Shown: piece by piece, positions 17,041 through 27,515 of the stretch
Position numbering within the stretch: position 1 is the first letter of the stretch
Layout: every line of letters starts with the position of its first letter
From: QHWT01 sp963755695
GTDB taxonomy: Bacteria; Acidobacteriota; Vicinamibacteria; Vicinamibacterales; 2-12-FULL-66-21
Assembly: GCA_963755695.1 (NCBI GenBank)
Contig: CAVWLB010000002.1
Span: 1 to 64,000, forward strand
Length of the DNA stretch: 64,000 nt
Direction: 5' to 3'
Translations under genes and position numbers: made by a program
Notes under the pieces: generated by a model
What the model saw: only the letters and a program-made list of their open reading frames with translations
The model's database searches: none
Told to the model about the DNA's origin: nothing

Positions 17041-17116
17041 TGGTGGACCTGACCGGGATCGAACCGGTGACCTCCTGAATGCCATTCAGGCGCGCTCCCA
17101 ACTGCGCTACAGGCCC
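17041..17116 (-). tRNA. tRNA-Ala(GGC)
   Basis: 76 nt reading leftward from 17116. The acceptor stem is GGGCCTG / CAGGTCC with the alanine identity pair G3:U70 visible. The anticodon stem CCTGA/TCAGG encloses loop ATGGCAT, giving anticodon GGC. The T-loop is GGTTCGATCC, the discriminator is A and the CCA end is encoded. Confidence 0.95.
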
Positions 17117-17240
17117 ACGGCTTGGGAAAGCGAACTCATATTGTAACACCGAGGCGACCCGCGGGAAGAACGCCCGGGCGCAAATGCCGGGCGGGTTGCA
17201 GGGCAAGGCGATGCGCTCGGCAGCGCCTTGCCACCACGTC

Positions 17241-18971
17241 TTACTTCGGCACGGTCGTAGTCGCCGTTGCGGTGTTGTTCGCGAGCGCGGGATCGGGAGA
17301 ACTCGCGCGCACGGTGACGGTATTGGTCAAGGTTGCGCCGGCACGCGACGGTCTGACCACGATCGTCACCGTCGTGGTTGCGAACGCGTTGAGCGTTCCG
17401 ACCGAACAGGTCAGCAGGCGGTTGCCGCCGAGCGTGCACGTGCCTTGCCCCGGCGTCGCCGATACGAACACCGCGTCGACTGGGAGCTGGTCGAACACCG
17501 TCACGTCGCGTGCGGTAGAAGGACCCAGATTCTGCAGCGTTACGGTGTAGGTCAGATTGGCGTGGAACGCGACCGGATCGGGCGAATCGTTCTTCGTGAC
17601 CGCGACATCCGCCGCCGGACGCATGTTGAGTACATAGACGTCGAATCCGGAGAACCCGATCGGCTGCTCGGGCAGAAGCTCTGCCCGCGTGAGAAGCGAC
17701 ACGATCAGGCCGTCCGGTGTGATGTCGCTCGCGATGACATCGAAGCCGGACGAGGCGCTGTCCGCGGCAATGCGCACCGTGGTGTTGGTCACGAGATTGC
17801 GGCGGAACACGTCGAACACACCGTTGGTGTCGTTCGCGACGAGGTTCGAAGCCCGGGAGCTGAAAACGACGGAGCTCCCGTCCGCGCTGACCAGCGGACT
17901 GAAGCTCGAGTCGTTCCCCTGGGCGCCGGGATTGGGTCGGTTGGGGCTGCTGGCCCGGCTCACGAGCAGAACGGTCCGGTTCTGGCGATCGAAGACAAAG
18001 GCATCCTCGATGAAGCCGTTCGTATCCGAACCCCCGAACGTCGGATCCGCGGAGCTGAATCCGACGAACCGGCCGTCCGGGGTGATCGACGAGAGGAAGC
18101 TGTTGCCTTCGAAGACGCCACTGTCGCCGACGGTGCTGATCCCTTCCGTGGTGTGGTTCCCACGATCGCGCACGAACACGTCGACGCCGTCTTGATCGCC
18201 AGGCTCCGCGATCAGATTGTCGGCAAACGTATCGAAGGCCACGTAGCGGCCGTCAGCGCTGATCGCGAGATTGTTGGCCTGGCTGTCCGCGAGGACGCCG
18301 TTGGAATCGACATCAACCCGCTCCATGGTCCGCGCCTGTCGATCGAACGCATAGACGTGCGCCGTGAAGTTCGGATTGCCATCGCTGACGAGCGTGTCGG
18401 AGAACGATCGGAACGCCACAATCCGTCCGTCCGCACTGATCACCGGGCCGTCTCCTGAGGCCGGCACACCGTCCAGGCCGCGGCTGATTAGTTCCGTGGT
18501 GCCCGTCAGCCGATCGCGGACGAACACGTCGGCGTTGCCGTTCACATCACCCTTGGCAAAGTTGGATGCGCTGGAGGCGAAGACGACGAATCGGCCGTCG
18601 GCACTGATTCCAGCAGCGGTCGGGGAGCCGAGTCCACTGTGAGCGTCGCCTTCTTGTCCTTTCGAGCTCAGGCTTACTCGCTCTGTCGTTCCGGTCATCC
18701 GATCGCGCACGAATACATCGGCGAACAGATTCGTGTCGCCCGGCACGAGATTGGTAGCAAGCGACGTGAACGCGACGAAGCGGCCGTCCGGCGTCATCGA
18801 CGCGCGATCATTACTCGGGCTGGTAAAGCCCGTCGTTCCACTGTCGTTATTGCCCTGAACACCCGCACTGTTCACACTGGCCAATTCCAAGACCCCGGAT
18901 GCCGACTGAGCAACGACGGCGGCCGTTGCCGCCAGGAGGGCTCCGAGTGCAATGAGCATTCTGGCTCGCAT
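17241..18971 (-). CDS. Secreted beta-propeller protein with DUF11 tail
   Basis: 576 residues, signal peptide at the start (MLIALGALLAATAAVVAQS). The body is made of TolB/WD40-like propeller blades repeating the pattern DGRFVAF.S..SNL..GDTN..DVFVRDR, seen at least six times with variations. From about residue 470 a DUF11 domain follows (ADVAVTKNDSPDPVAFHANL, then VTLQNLGPSTARDV), an Ig-like adhesive module of secreted proteins. Strong ribosome site GGAGG 4 nt ahead of ATG 18971. Probably located at the cell surface or in the medium, with an adhesion or binding role (inference). It reads toward the tRNA gene; no terminator is obvious. Confidence 0.88.
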   Translation of the reverse strand: MRARMLIALGALLAATAAVVAQSASGVLELASVNSAGVQGNNDSGTTGFTSPSNDRASMTPDGRFVAFTSLATNLVPGDTNLFADVFVRDRMTGTTERVSLSSKGQEGDAHSGLGSPTAAGISADGRFVVFASSASNFAKGDVNGNADVFVRDRLTGTTELISRGLDGVPASGDGPVISADGRIVAFRSFSDTLVSDGNPNFTAHVYAFDRQARTMERVDVDSNGVLADSQANNLAISADGRYVAFDTFADNLIAEPGDQDGVDVFVRDRGNHTTEGISTVGDSGVFEGNSFLSSITPDGRFVGFSSADPTFGGSDTNGFIEDAFVFDRQNRTVLLVSRASSPNRPNPGAQGNDSSFSPLVSADGSSVVFSSRASNLVANDTNGVFDVFRRNLVTNTTVRIAADSASSGFDVIASDITPDGLIVSLLTRAELLPEQPIGFSGFDVYVLNMRPAADVAVTKNDSPDPVAFHANLTYTVTLQNLGPSTARDVTVFDQLPVDAVFVSATPGQGTCTLGGNRLLTCSVGTLNAFATTTVTIVVRPSRAGATLTNTVTVRASSPDPALANNTATATTTVPK

Positions 18972-19280
18972 GTATCCTCCTTTTTGGATCGCAGGGGCTC
19001 CTGTCGCGACGCGCGGGTCCGCCGTTCACGATCGACGCCGTTTGCTCCTTGCGGAAGTTCTGAGAAGTTCTCAAGGAGGAAGACAAGTGCCGTTCGCGCC
19101 TCGTAAGTCGCGCGACGAAGGCGGTAAGACCCCTTCACTCCTTGGGGCGATTGCCTAATCCAGAAGATTGAAACTCACCCGAACTGTGGGAGACCCGACT
19201 TGCTCGACTGCCGTCGATTCCGCGTTAGAGTGGTCCGCAGGCGGCGATACCGTTGAGTGTCAAAGAAGCTGAGGTTGTCA
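18972..19280. other. Divergent promoter region
   Basis: Lies between the secreted propeller gene (leftward) and the ABC exporter (rightward). Near 19048-19078 the words AAGTTCTGAG and AAGTTCTCAAGG form a short direct repeat with partial dyad symmetry (GAGAAGTTCTC); this could be a regulator site, but nothing else supports it. No gene seen. Confidence 0.4.
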
Positions 19281-20073
19281 GTGTCGATGATCCATGTCGA
19301 GCACCTCGTCAAAACGTTCGGGGACCTCAAGGCCGTGGATGATGTGTCGTTTGATGTGGCCGCGGGCGAAATCTTCGCGTTTCTCGGTCCCAATGGCGCC
19401 GGAAAGACGACCACCATCCAGATGCTCACGACGCTGCTGCGGCCGACCAGCGGGTCGATGGCGCTCGACGGGATCGATCCGGCGACTCGTCCCCACGACG
19501 TGCGGCGCCGCTTCGGCATCGTCTTTCAGGATCCGAGCCTCGATTCGGAGCTGACCGCGTACGAGAACATGGAACTGCACGGCGCTGCTGTATCACGTGC
19601 CACGCCGCACCCGCAGCGAGCGGATTCAGCTGCTTCTGACGCTCTTCGAGCTGTGGGATCGACGCCAGACTCTGGTGAAGAAGTTCTCCGGCGGCATGAA
19701 ACGGCGGCTGGAGATCGCGCGCGGGCTGCTGCACACGCCGAAGATTCTGTTTCTCGACGAGCCCACGCTCGGACTCGATCCGCAGAGCCGCAATCAGCTC
19801 TGGACTCACGTAAAACATCTGAACGCCACTGAGAACGTGACAGTATTCGTGACTACTCACTACATGGACGAAGCGGATCGCGTGGCGCACCGCATCGCGA
19901 TCATCGATCACGGCCGGATCGTGGCGCAGGGCAGCCCCCAGGCATTGAAGGAGCAGACCGGCACTGACTCGCTGGAACACGCGTTCCTCGCCCTCACGGG
20001 TTCGACGATTCGTGACGAGCGCGCGGACGCGGCGGACCAGATGCGGCAGGTCGCCAAGATGTGGAGGCGATGA
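19281..20073 (+). CDS. ABC-2 type exporter, ATP-binding protein (one frameshift)
   Basis: ATPase subunit of a DrrA-type exporter. Walker A is GPNGAGKTTT, the Q-loop lies in IVFQDPSLD, the signature is FSGGMKRRLEIARGL, Walker B is ILFLDEPTLGLD and the H-loop TTHYMDEAD. One extra base near 19586-19590 shifts the frame between NMELHGA and LYHVPRRTRSERI; on both sides the family sequence is intact. The start is GTG 19281, with GAGG 6 nt upstream, or ATG 19287. The permease begins 4 nt after the stop, and a multihaem cytochrome and a SET-domain gene follow closely, so all four may be one transcript. Substrate unknown; relatives export drugs, lipids or polysaccharides. Confidence 0.88.
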
Positions 20074-20077
20074 CCCG

Positions 20078-20824
20078 GTGAGCGCGATTTACATTCTCTG
20101 GCTGCGAGAGCTGAAGCGCTACTCGCGCTCGCGGGCTCAGGTCTTCGCGTCTCTCGGATCGCCGCTCCTCTATCTCTTCGCATTGGGGTTCGGTCTCGGC
20201 CCGGTGTTTCAGAAGGCGGGGCAGGGCAGCTACCTGCAATTCGTCGCGCCAGGCGTCATCGCGATGTCGGTGCTCTTCGCGTCGATCTTTTCCGGCATCG
20301 GCCTCCTGTGGGACCGTCAGTTTGGCTTTCTGAAGGAGACCCTCGTCGCCCCGGTGCCGCGGCTGCACATCATGATCGGCCGCACCTTCGGGGGCGCGAC
20401 GACGGCGATCGTGCAGGGTCTGCTGGTGCTGGTCCTTTGTCTGATTGCGGGTTTCCGGCCGGCGCACGTCTCGACGCTGCCGCTGGTCGCGCTCTTCATG
20501 ATTCTGATCAGCATCGTCTTTGCGGCGCTTGGAACCGCGATCGGTTCGCAACTGCAGAACATGCAGGGGTTCCAGCTGATCATGAATTTCCTGGTGATGC
20601 CAATTTTCTTCCTGTCGGGCGCGCTGTTCCCGCTGACCGGGCTTCCGCCGGCACTGACACTTGCCACCCGGCTCGATCCGCTCACCTACGGCATCGACGG
20701 ACTGCGCGGCGCCTTCATCGAGGCGGCGCACTTCAGCCTCGCCACCGACATCGCGGTGCTTGCGGTCACCGGGTCCGTGTTCCTGCTGCTCGGAGCGCGG
20801 GCGTTCGCGAAGATACAAATTTGA
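20078..20824 (+). CDS. ABC-2 type exporter, permease
   Basis: 248-residue DrrB-like membrane subunit with about six helices: VFASLGSPLLYLFALGFGLG, VIAMSVLFASIFSGIGLL, the QGLLVLVLCLIAGF segment, VALFMILISIVFAALGTAIG, FLVMPIFFLSGALFPLTGLP and the final VLAVTGSVFLLLGARAF. The family signature LVAPVPR follows the second helix. GTG start at 20078, with GGAGG about 11 nt upstream inside the ATPase end. Works with the preceding ATPase as a dimeric exporter; the cargo cannot be read from sequence. Confidence 0.9.
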   Translation: MSAIYILWLRELKRYSRSRAQVFASLGSPLLYLFALGFGLGPVFQKAGQGSYLQFVAPGVIAMSVLFASIFSGIGLLWDRQFGFLKETLVAPVPRLHIMIGRTFGGATTAIVQGLLVLVLCLIAGFRPAHVSTLPLVALFMILISIVFAALGTAIGSQLQNMQGFQLIMNFLVMPIFFLSGALFPLTGLPPALTLATRLDPLTYGIDGLRGAFIEAAHFSLATDIAVLAVTGSVFLLLGARAFAKIQI

Positions 20825-20831
20825 GCCGGTC

Positions 20832-22458
20832 ATGCGCGACCCGACCACCGCAATACGGTTGCATGCACTCTGCGTGCTGCCGTTGTGCCTGCTGATTCTC
20901 TCCGCGGGGCGCCGAACGGCCACCCCGGTGGAGGTCGGAAATCAGGCGTGTGCATCGTGTCACCAGGCGATCTCCGACTCGTATGCGCGCACGGCGATGG
21001 CGACGACCAGCGGCCCCGCGCTCGGAAACGTGATCGAAGGGACGTTTCGTCACGCGCCCTCCGGCGTGTCCTACCGCATCTACCGGGAAGGAGCGGCGGC
21101 GTTTCTGTCGTACGAGCGTGCGGACCCATCCCTGCTGCGCGGGCGCCAGATGCTGAAGTACCTACGTCGGGTCGAACACGCGCGGCCGGACGTTCCTGTT
21201 CGACATCGATGGCTTCCTGTATCAATCCCCCATCAACTACTACGCCGCCAAGCACCTGTGGGACATGTCGCCGGGCTACACACAACTGCGGGAGATGGAG
21301 CTGAATCATCCGGTGGATGCGACGTGCCTGTTCTGCCACGCCAGCCGCGTGCAGCCGCGGGTCAAGGGAACCGTGAACCGATTCGACGGAGAGCCGTTCC
21401 TGCAGCCGGGCGTCGGTTGTGAACGCTGCCACGGGCCCGGCAGCGAGCACATCGCGCGGCGGGGGCGGATGGTGAACCCGGCGACGCTCACCGGCGAACG
21501 GCGCGACGGGATTTGCATGCAGTGTCATCTCGAAGGCACGGCTCGCATCCAGGCTGCCGGGCACCGCCAAGACGACTATCGCCCCGGCGCGATGCTGTCG
21601 GACTACCTCGCGATCTTCGTGCCCGCTGACGCCGCGACCCGGGATCTAGGCGCCGTCAGCCAGGTCGAGGCGCTTGCGCGCAGCACCTGCAAGCGTCGCA
21701 GCGGCGACGCGCTCTCGTGCATCACCTGTCACGATCCGCACGTGCAGGTGACGGAGACGGAGAAGGCCGGATACTATCGGGCCAAGTGTCTCGGGTGCCA
21801 CGCCCCGATGGCCGAGCGTCATCATCCGGAACAGCCGGACTGCACGATCTGCCACATGCCACGGTCCGACAGCGCGGACATCAGCCACACCGAGGTCACC
21901 GATCATCGGATCGTTCGCACTCCACGGCACACTGACCCTTTGTCTGCCGTCGACACGCTGACCGAGTTCGGCAGATCGGATCCGGCCAAGCGCGAACTCG
22001 GACTTGCGTATGGGGAACTTGCGCTGCGCGGGAACCGCCTTGCCGCGAAGGAGGCGGCACGCCTGCTGGAGGAAGTGCTGCGCGACCGTCCCGAGGACGG
22101 CGAAGTTCTGACGCGACTGGGATATCTGTCGCAATTGCAGGGTGACCTGACCAGCGCGGAGAAGTTCTATGATCGCGCGCTCAAGACCGCTCCGGAGGAT
22201 GGCGTCGTCGCCGCGAATCTCGGCGTGCTGTATGCCAGTCGCGGCATGCTCCCACGAGCGCTCGCACTCTGGCGCGACGCATTCGACAGAAATCCACAGC
22301 TCACGGAACTCGGGCTGAACCTCGCGCGCGGCTTGTGCACCGCCGGACAGGCGGACGCGGCACGGCAGACCGTGAGGCGCGCGCTCGAACACAATCCCGA
22401 CGCGGGGGCTGCACGAATGCTGTTGTCGGAATTGAGCACCAGCAGTTGCAAGAACTGA
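20832..22458 (+). CDS. Seven-haem cytochrome c with TPR tail (one frameshift)
   Basis: Exported multihaem cytochrome. An N-terminal signal segment (LHALCVLPLCLLILSAG) is followed by seven CxxCH sites: CASCH, CLFCH, CERCH, CMQCH, CITCH, CLGCH and CTICH. The last ~200 residues form tetratricopeptide repeats (AARLLEEVLRDRPEDGEVLT, then AEKFYDRALKTAPEDGVVAA), suggesting a docking surface for a partner. One extra C near 21162 breaks the frame; removing it restores KYYVGSNTRGRTFLFDIDGF. Likely a periplasmic electron carrier or part of a c554-like reductase; the acceptor is unknown. It begins 7 nt after the ABC permease stop. Confidence 0.85.
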
Positions 22459-22466
22459 TTCGTCGT

Positions 22467-22878
22467 ATGGTTCTGGATTCGTTCCCGAAACTGACGCGCA
22501 GACGCTCGAGGCTGCACGGCTTCGGCGTCTTTGCGGCCGAACCCATCAACAAGAACAGCGCATCATCGACTACGCCGGCGAGCTGATCCGCAACCGGACA
22601 GCGCCGAGCGCGAGGCGCGCTATCTGGAGCAGGGCTGCATCTGGGTCTTCCGGGTCAACCGCGCCTGGAGCCGCGACGCCGCCGTCGGCGGCAACATCGC
22701 GCGCTTCATCAACCACTCCTGCACGCCGAACTGCTGGTTCGAGGTCGTCGACAAGACGATCTGGATTCGCGCGTCGCGATCGATTCGGGCCGGCGAAGAG
22801 CTGACCTACGACTACGCGACCGTCGGCGATCAGACGATCCCCTGTCGATGCCGGCCAGGCTGCAAGACCTGGTTGTGA
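22467..22878 (+). CDS. SET-domain protein lysine methyltransferase-like (two frameshifts)
   Basis: Compact bacterial SET protein of about 137 residues. Visible motifs, in order: RLHGFGVFAAEPI (AdoMet site), DYAGELI, the hallmark RFINHSCTPNCWF, GEELTYDYA and a post-SET Cys cluster CRCRPGC near the C terminus. Together with NHSC-C these cysteines could bind zinc, as in eukaryotic SET enzymes. The frame changes near 22555 and 22603 (one base lost at each). Such proteins methylate lysines, in bacteria possibly on nucleoid or ribosomal proteins; the target here is unknown. It starts 8 nt after the cytochrome stop. Confidence 0.8.
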
Positions 22879-22898
22879 TCTCCAGTGGTCCGATCGGA

Positions 22899-23841
22899 CT
22901 ACTGGGTTCCGGTCGCGCGGCGCTGCGGCGGCGCGCCATCCGCGGCCCCAGGGCGCTCGAGGACGGCGCGATCCCATTTCGCAAGTATGGCGCCTTGCTG
23001 GTAGGTGCTCTCGATGAAGGCGATCAGTTCCTGTTCTGGCGACGCCGCGGTTCGCACCGCATCATAGGGCAGAACGAACTCACCCAGCTCGCGGTGATAG
23101 TAAGCGGCCGCCGGGCGTACCTGCGCCTCCTTGAAGCCGGCGGGCTCGGGGACGGCGTAGGCGTAGAACGTGGGTTCGAGGATGGGTCCGCTACCTGGCC
23201 AGAATCCATGGCTGATCACTTCGTGAGAATAGGCCTCGCGCATGAACGCAGGGCCTTCGCGCGGCGGCGCCAGCCGGCCGGAGAATCGGGTGACGGCCAG
23301 ATCGAAGGCTCCCCAGAAGAAGTTCACCGGACTGCACTTGCCGACGAACGAGCACCGCGCGCCGGTGAACACGCGCTCGACGCAGGTCAGGATCCGCCAT
23401 ACCCTGGCCGCGAAGACCGGATCGTACGAGCGATGCTCGGTGTCGGTATCGAGGCGAATCGGTGTCGGAATTTCAACCGCGACCGGCCAGATCTTCACCC
23501 CCAGCTGCATTTCGTTCAGAAGCGCCATCATCTCGCGGTAGAAATCGGCCACAGGTACGCGCCTCGAGCTTCAGCGCGCGTTCCTCGCCCTCGGACGTAC
23601 GGATCACGAGACGATGATCGACGAAGTCGAACTCGATGGTGAACAACCGGCGATCGTGCGGCAGAGGACGGGTTGAAAGGCCGCGGGGTGTCACCTGCAT
23701 CGCCACGCCCCACGAGTGATTGATTGGTGGGGCGAGCGCGAGCGCTACCTTGCCGACGATCTGCGTCCACATGTGCAGCGTGGCATAGGTGTCCTTCCAG
23801 GCGTCGTACGGCAGCGCCGGCCAGGATTCGAGGTCAGTCAT
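22899..23841 (-). CDS. DUF5996-family protein (one frameshift)
   Basis: About 313 residues of the DUF5996 family, function not established. N-terminal half: LPYDAWKDTYATLHMWTQIV, then FTIEFDFVDHRLVIRTSEGE. After one extra base near 23555 the C-terminal half continues with VADFYREMMALLNEMQLGVK, CSPVNFFWGAFDLAVTRFSG, REAYSHEVISHGFWPGSG and FYHREL-type ending. ATG 23841 has GAGG 7 nt upstream. No signal peptide, so cytoplasmic. Convergent with the SET gene, whose stop lies only 20 nt away. Confidence 0.85.
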
Positions 23842-23932
23842 GCTTGTTCCTCGCGTCCAGTGGGTTGAACGATTTCGTGAACCCGACCATCGGCGGAGAA
23901 TACGTCAAAGGCCGCGGCGTCGCAATCAAGCG

Positions 23933-26605
23933 CTAACGCTGAAACCAGTAGGCGATCTTGAACAGCAGCACGTCGTTGGCCGGCGCGCCGAAGACGCCGC
24001 CGAGGTCGCGGCGGAACGCGAACTCTCCAGGGTTCGCCGAGTCTTGACGCTGCTCCGTCCACACCAGGTACATCGTGGAACCGCGGCGCCATTCCCATCG
24101 AAAGATCGCATTCACGCGCAGCGACTTGAAATTGAAGTTGGGATCGCTGAACTGGAACATCTCGCCGCCGTCTCCGGGCTCGACCGTGTAGCGTCTGCTC
24201 GGCCGGATCGAGCGATATGGTTCCTCTGTCGATCCCGTAGTGGACGAAGTCGAACGTGCGCGGGAGTGCCAACTCCTTGAAGTCGGTGTAGTCGCCGACC
24301 GAGATGAGCGGCTGCATATAGACCTGGATCGACATGCGCGGCGAGAGCACGTAGTTCACGCGGGTCTGGAGGCTGAACTCCTTCTGGTCGAGGGTCCCGA
24401 AGACGAACCGTGAGCCAAACGTCGACGCGGCCACCGGGTCGGCAAAGGTGCCGACGTACTGCGGCAAGGTGTGGGTACGACTGAAGGTCGGCCCGCTGCT
24501 GAAATCTCGAGAGACGCGGCAGGCCGGAACCGCAGGGTCATGTCCCCTCTGCAGTTCCGAACCCGGCCTCGCTGTTGAACGCGTCTCCGTTCAGGTTAAG
24601 CGACAGCCGCTTTCGACTGTCGCTTTGCACGCCGACCGAATCCACCGCTCGTCGACGGCGACGCCATCGACGGTCCGCCGCGGGTCGCCCGATCGTCCTG
24701 AACCCGCCGGAAGTAGAAGGCGTTTCCAAACACCGGTCCAGTAATTCTTGAACTGGATGTTGCCCAGGGCGAAAAACCCGTCGCTCTGCAGCTCGCGGGC
24801 GTAGTTCCAGGTGTAGAACTTCGCGAGGCAGCAAAACGCTCGCGCGAAAACCGATTCACTTTCTGATCCGCCACTGGTACACGACGTGCGCGCCGGCGCG
24901 ATCGCTCGGTGAAGTTGAATCCGGCGTCGCTTGAATCGAATCCGGGGCTGACGGCCCAGAACGCGGCGTTCAGCCCATGGACCCCGCTGTTGCGATTCAG
25001 GTTGACGCTGCCGGTCCAGCCGCCGAGCGTCGTCGCCGTCGGATCGAAGTCGAGATGCGGGGCGTCGGGACGCTGGTAATAGCGCTGCGGCGCCTGCTGC
25101 AGCCGGGAGATCGCGGCGCGTGCTCCCGGCAGGTGGCTGCCGGCGACCGGCCGTGCATCACCCAGTCGCGCTTGCTGTCGAGGAAGTAGTGGCCGTCGAT
25201 GCCGGCCACATAGGCCTGCGCGGGAAGCTCGATCGTGCAGCGCCGGCGCCGAGAGATCGCGATTCACCGCCGTCGCCAGCAGCGCCGATCGCGCCCGCTG
25301 CTGATCTCCCGCTGAGCGCGGCCGACGAAGTAGTTCGACAGCGGCTCGACCTCGGTCTCGGTCGCCGAACGCCGTCGGTCACCGTCTCTCGCATGCTCGC
25401 GTCCGGTCACCGCGTCGAGCAGGCCGAGGCTCCAGCCGCGCCGCGTCTTGCCCGTCAGCTTCGCCGCGCCGAGGATCGTCGTGGACGTCGGCGCGTCGAC
25501 GAAGTCGCCGCTCGGCCGATCCCTGCGGCGCGCGGCCGATGCGCCGCGAGTAGAAGATCATCGGTTCGGAGCGATTGAAGCCCCAGAAGTTGTTGGCGCC
25601 GCCGTGGCCGAAGTTGCTGAAGATGTTCGCGCCCTCGATGAAGAACGGGCGCTTCTCCTCGAAGAACGTTTCGAAGGCCGTGAGGTTCACCACCGCCGGA
25701 TCGACTTCCACCTGTCCGAAGTCGGGATTGATCGTGCCGTCGAGCGACAGATTGCTGCTCATCCGGTACTTCAGATCGACGCCCGTGCCGGTAAACGCGC
25801 GAGAACCATCGTTGAACGGATCGCTCGGCGACGAGGCTCCAGGAATTCGCCGCGGCTGACGGCATAGGGCAGGAACTCGACCGTGCGGTGCGGCGACAAT
25901 GCCCTCGAGCCCTTCGAGGTGTGCCCATGCGCGAGGCCAGGCCGCTCTCGGTCTTCGGAACGCGCACGAGCCACGCCTGTTCCTTCTTGCGCTGGATGTA
26001 GCGCATGGCGTTGATGCCGAACGTGAGATGATCCGCCGAGGGAAACCGCAGCTGTGAATACGGGATGCGCATCTCCACCGACCAGCCGGACTCATCGACC
26101 GTCACCGCCGACTCCCACACCGCGTCCCACGACGTGGTCCTGCGCCGAATCGTTGTAGATCATGGCGTCGAGCTGCACGCCGGCGGCGGTGACGCGAGAA
26201 CGATGCGCCGGTCAGGTGATCGTGGTGCGGGTCGAGCATGAGCGTGAAGCTGTCCGCTTCGGCGTCCTGATCGCGCCGCGACGAGCTGCCTGGCGATTCG
26301 CGCGGGTTCGCGATCGTTCAGCCGCGACGCCGACATACAGCGCCGGTGTCGTCGTACGCGATCCGCAGTTCGGTGCGTTCGCTCGCCGGTTTGCCCTCGT
26401 CGGGCTCGCGCTGGGTGAACGACGTGGCTGCGGGCGCCCGCAGCCAGACCTCATCGTCGAGGCGGCCGTCAATCGCAACCGAGGTCGTCGCGCGCACGGC
26501 CTGAACTGCGGTGACGGCCGGGTGAGCAGGCTGGGTCTGACCCGCCGTTGCGGCAGGAGCACTCACGACCGTTGCGAGCAGAGCAATGAAAAAGCGGCGC
26601 AACAC
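23933..26605 (-). pseudogene. DUF5916 outer-membrane protein with CBM9-like domain, heavily frameshifted
   Basis: One large gene read in fragments. GTG 26605 (GGAG upstream) opens a signal peptide VLRRFFIALLATVVSAPAAT; a CBM9-like domain follows (VAIDGRLDDEVWLRAPAATS, then PHHDHLTGAS) and MRIPYSQLRFPSADHLTFGI. The DUF5916 barrel part has RMSSNLSLDGTINPDFGQVE, FFEEKRPFFIEGANIF and, at the end, NFNFKSLRVNAIFRWEWRRG with a terminal aromatic YWFQR typical of outer-membrane barrels. At least eight frame changes are needed. Normal length would be about 880 residues, and the span fits. Role: probably sugar-related transport or binding at the outer membrane (inference). Confidence 0.75.
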
Positions 26606-26751
26606 GGTCGGACTCCGAACCGCGGCCACCGAACGATCCAATCGACAGTGTAACCCGACGGGATGCGGTGTCGGCCGACTTTGGTTCCAGTAGAATGCGC
26701 CACGGCCTGCCGCTCCGCTCGCGATATGCACGTGAGACGGGAGCCCTCACC

Positions 26752-27501
26752 ATGATTGCGATCGTCGTGCTCGTGTTCGGTGTTGCCGCGCTGACCCATA
26801 TCGCGCCGTTTCCATTCCTGTTCGAAGCATTCCGGCCTTCCCGTTCGCTCTGGCATGTCAAGCCGGAGCCCGGCCGGCCCCCGACGATCTATCTCACCTT
26901 CGACGATGGCCCGAACCCGGACTGGACGCCCGCTTTGCTCGATGCTCTACGGGAGCACTCCATCCACGCCACGTTCTTTTTGATCGACGCGCACATCACC
27001 GCTGAGACCGCGCCCATCGTCAAGCGCATCGCCGACGAAGGGCACGCCATCGGGCTGCACACCGGGACGCGACGATTGATGGTGATCTCGCCGGAGGGTC
27101 TCTCCAACCTCCTTCAGGGTGCGGCATCGCGTATCGCCGCGATTACCGGACGGCCACCGTGCCCTCTCTTTCGCCCGCATGCGGGGTGGCGCAGCGCGAC
27201 GATGTACGACGGGCTCCAGCGCGCCGGTTACACCCTCGCCGGATGGAGCTGGGGCATGTGGGATTGGCACTGGTGGCAGACCCCACGCGCCGGCGACGTC
27301 GCGCCGCGGCTCGCGCGCAAGGCCTCTGCTGGTGACATCATCGTGATTCACGATGGGCATCATGTGAACCCGCGTGCCGACCGCCGGCATGCCGCAGAAG
27401 TGGTGCGGTTGCTCGCTCCGCGGCTCCGTTCACGGGGATTCGAATTCGGAACGTTGTGCAACGGTTCGGAAATCACTGCGAAGACCGGCAATGAATCCTA
27501 G
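26752..27501 (+). CDS. NodB-type polysaccharide deacetylase, membrane anchored
   Basis: 249 residues. The N terminus is a membrane anchor (MIAIVVLVFGVAALTHIAPF). The NodB domain shows motif 1 TFDDGPNPDWT (catalytic and metal Asp), motif 3 FRPHAGWR, motif 4 WSWGMWDW and motif 5 IIVIHDGHH. Motif 2 reads GLHTGTRRLM, where the usual second metal-binding His is replaced by Arg, so metal binding may differ. Relatives remove acetyl groups from peptidoglycan or exopolysaccharide sugars. ATG 26752 is preceded by GGGAG; the reading can be extended upstream but without a signal sequence. Divergent from the DUF5916 gene. Confidence 0.88.
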   Translation: MIAIVVLVFGVAALTHIAPFPFLFEAFRPSRSLWHVKPEPGRPPTIYLTFDDGPNPDWTPALLDALREHSIHATFFLIDAHITAETAPIVKRIADEGHAIGLHTGTRRLMVISPEGLSNLLQGAASRIAAITGRPPCPLFRPHAGWRSATMYDGLQRAGYTLAGWSWGMWDWHWWQTPRAGDVAPRLARKASAGDIIVIHDGHHVNPRADRRHAAEVVRLLAPRLRSRGFEFGTLCNGSEITAKTGNES

Positions 27502-27515
27502 GTAAAGGAGAGACG

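Noticed and set aside
17079..18458. Long plus-strand frame opposite the secreted propeller gene
   Set aside because: It is a shadow of the repeated blades; no ribosome site, and it also covers the tRNA gene.
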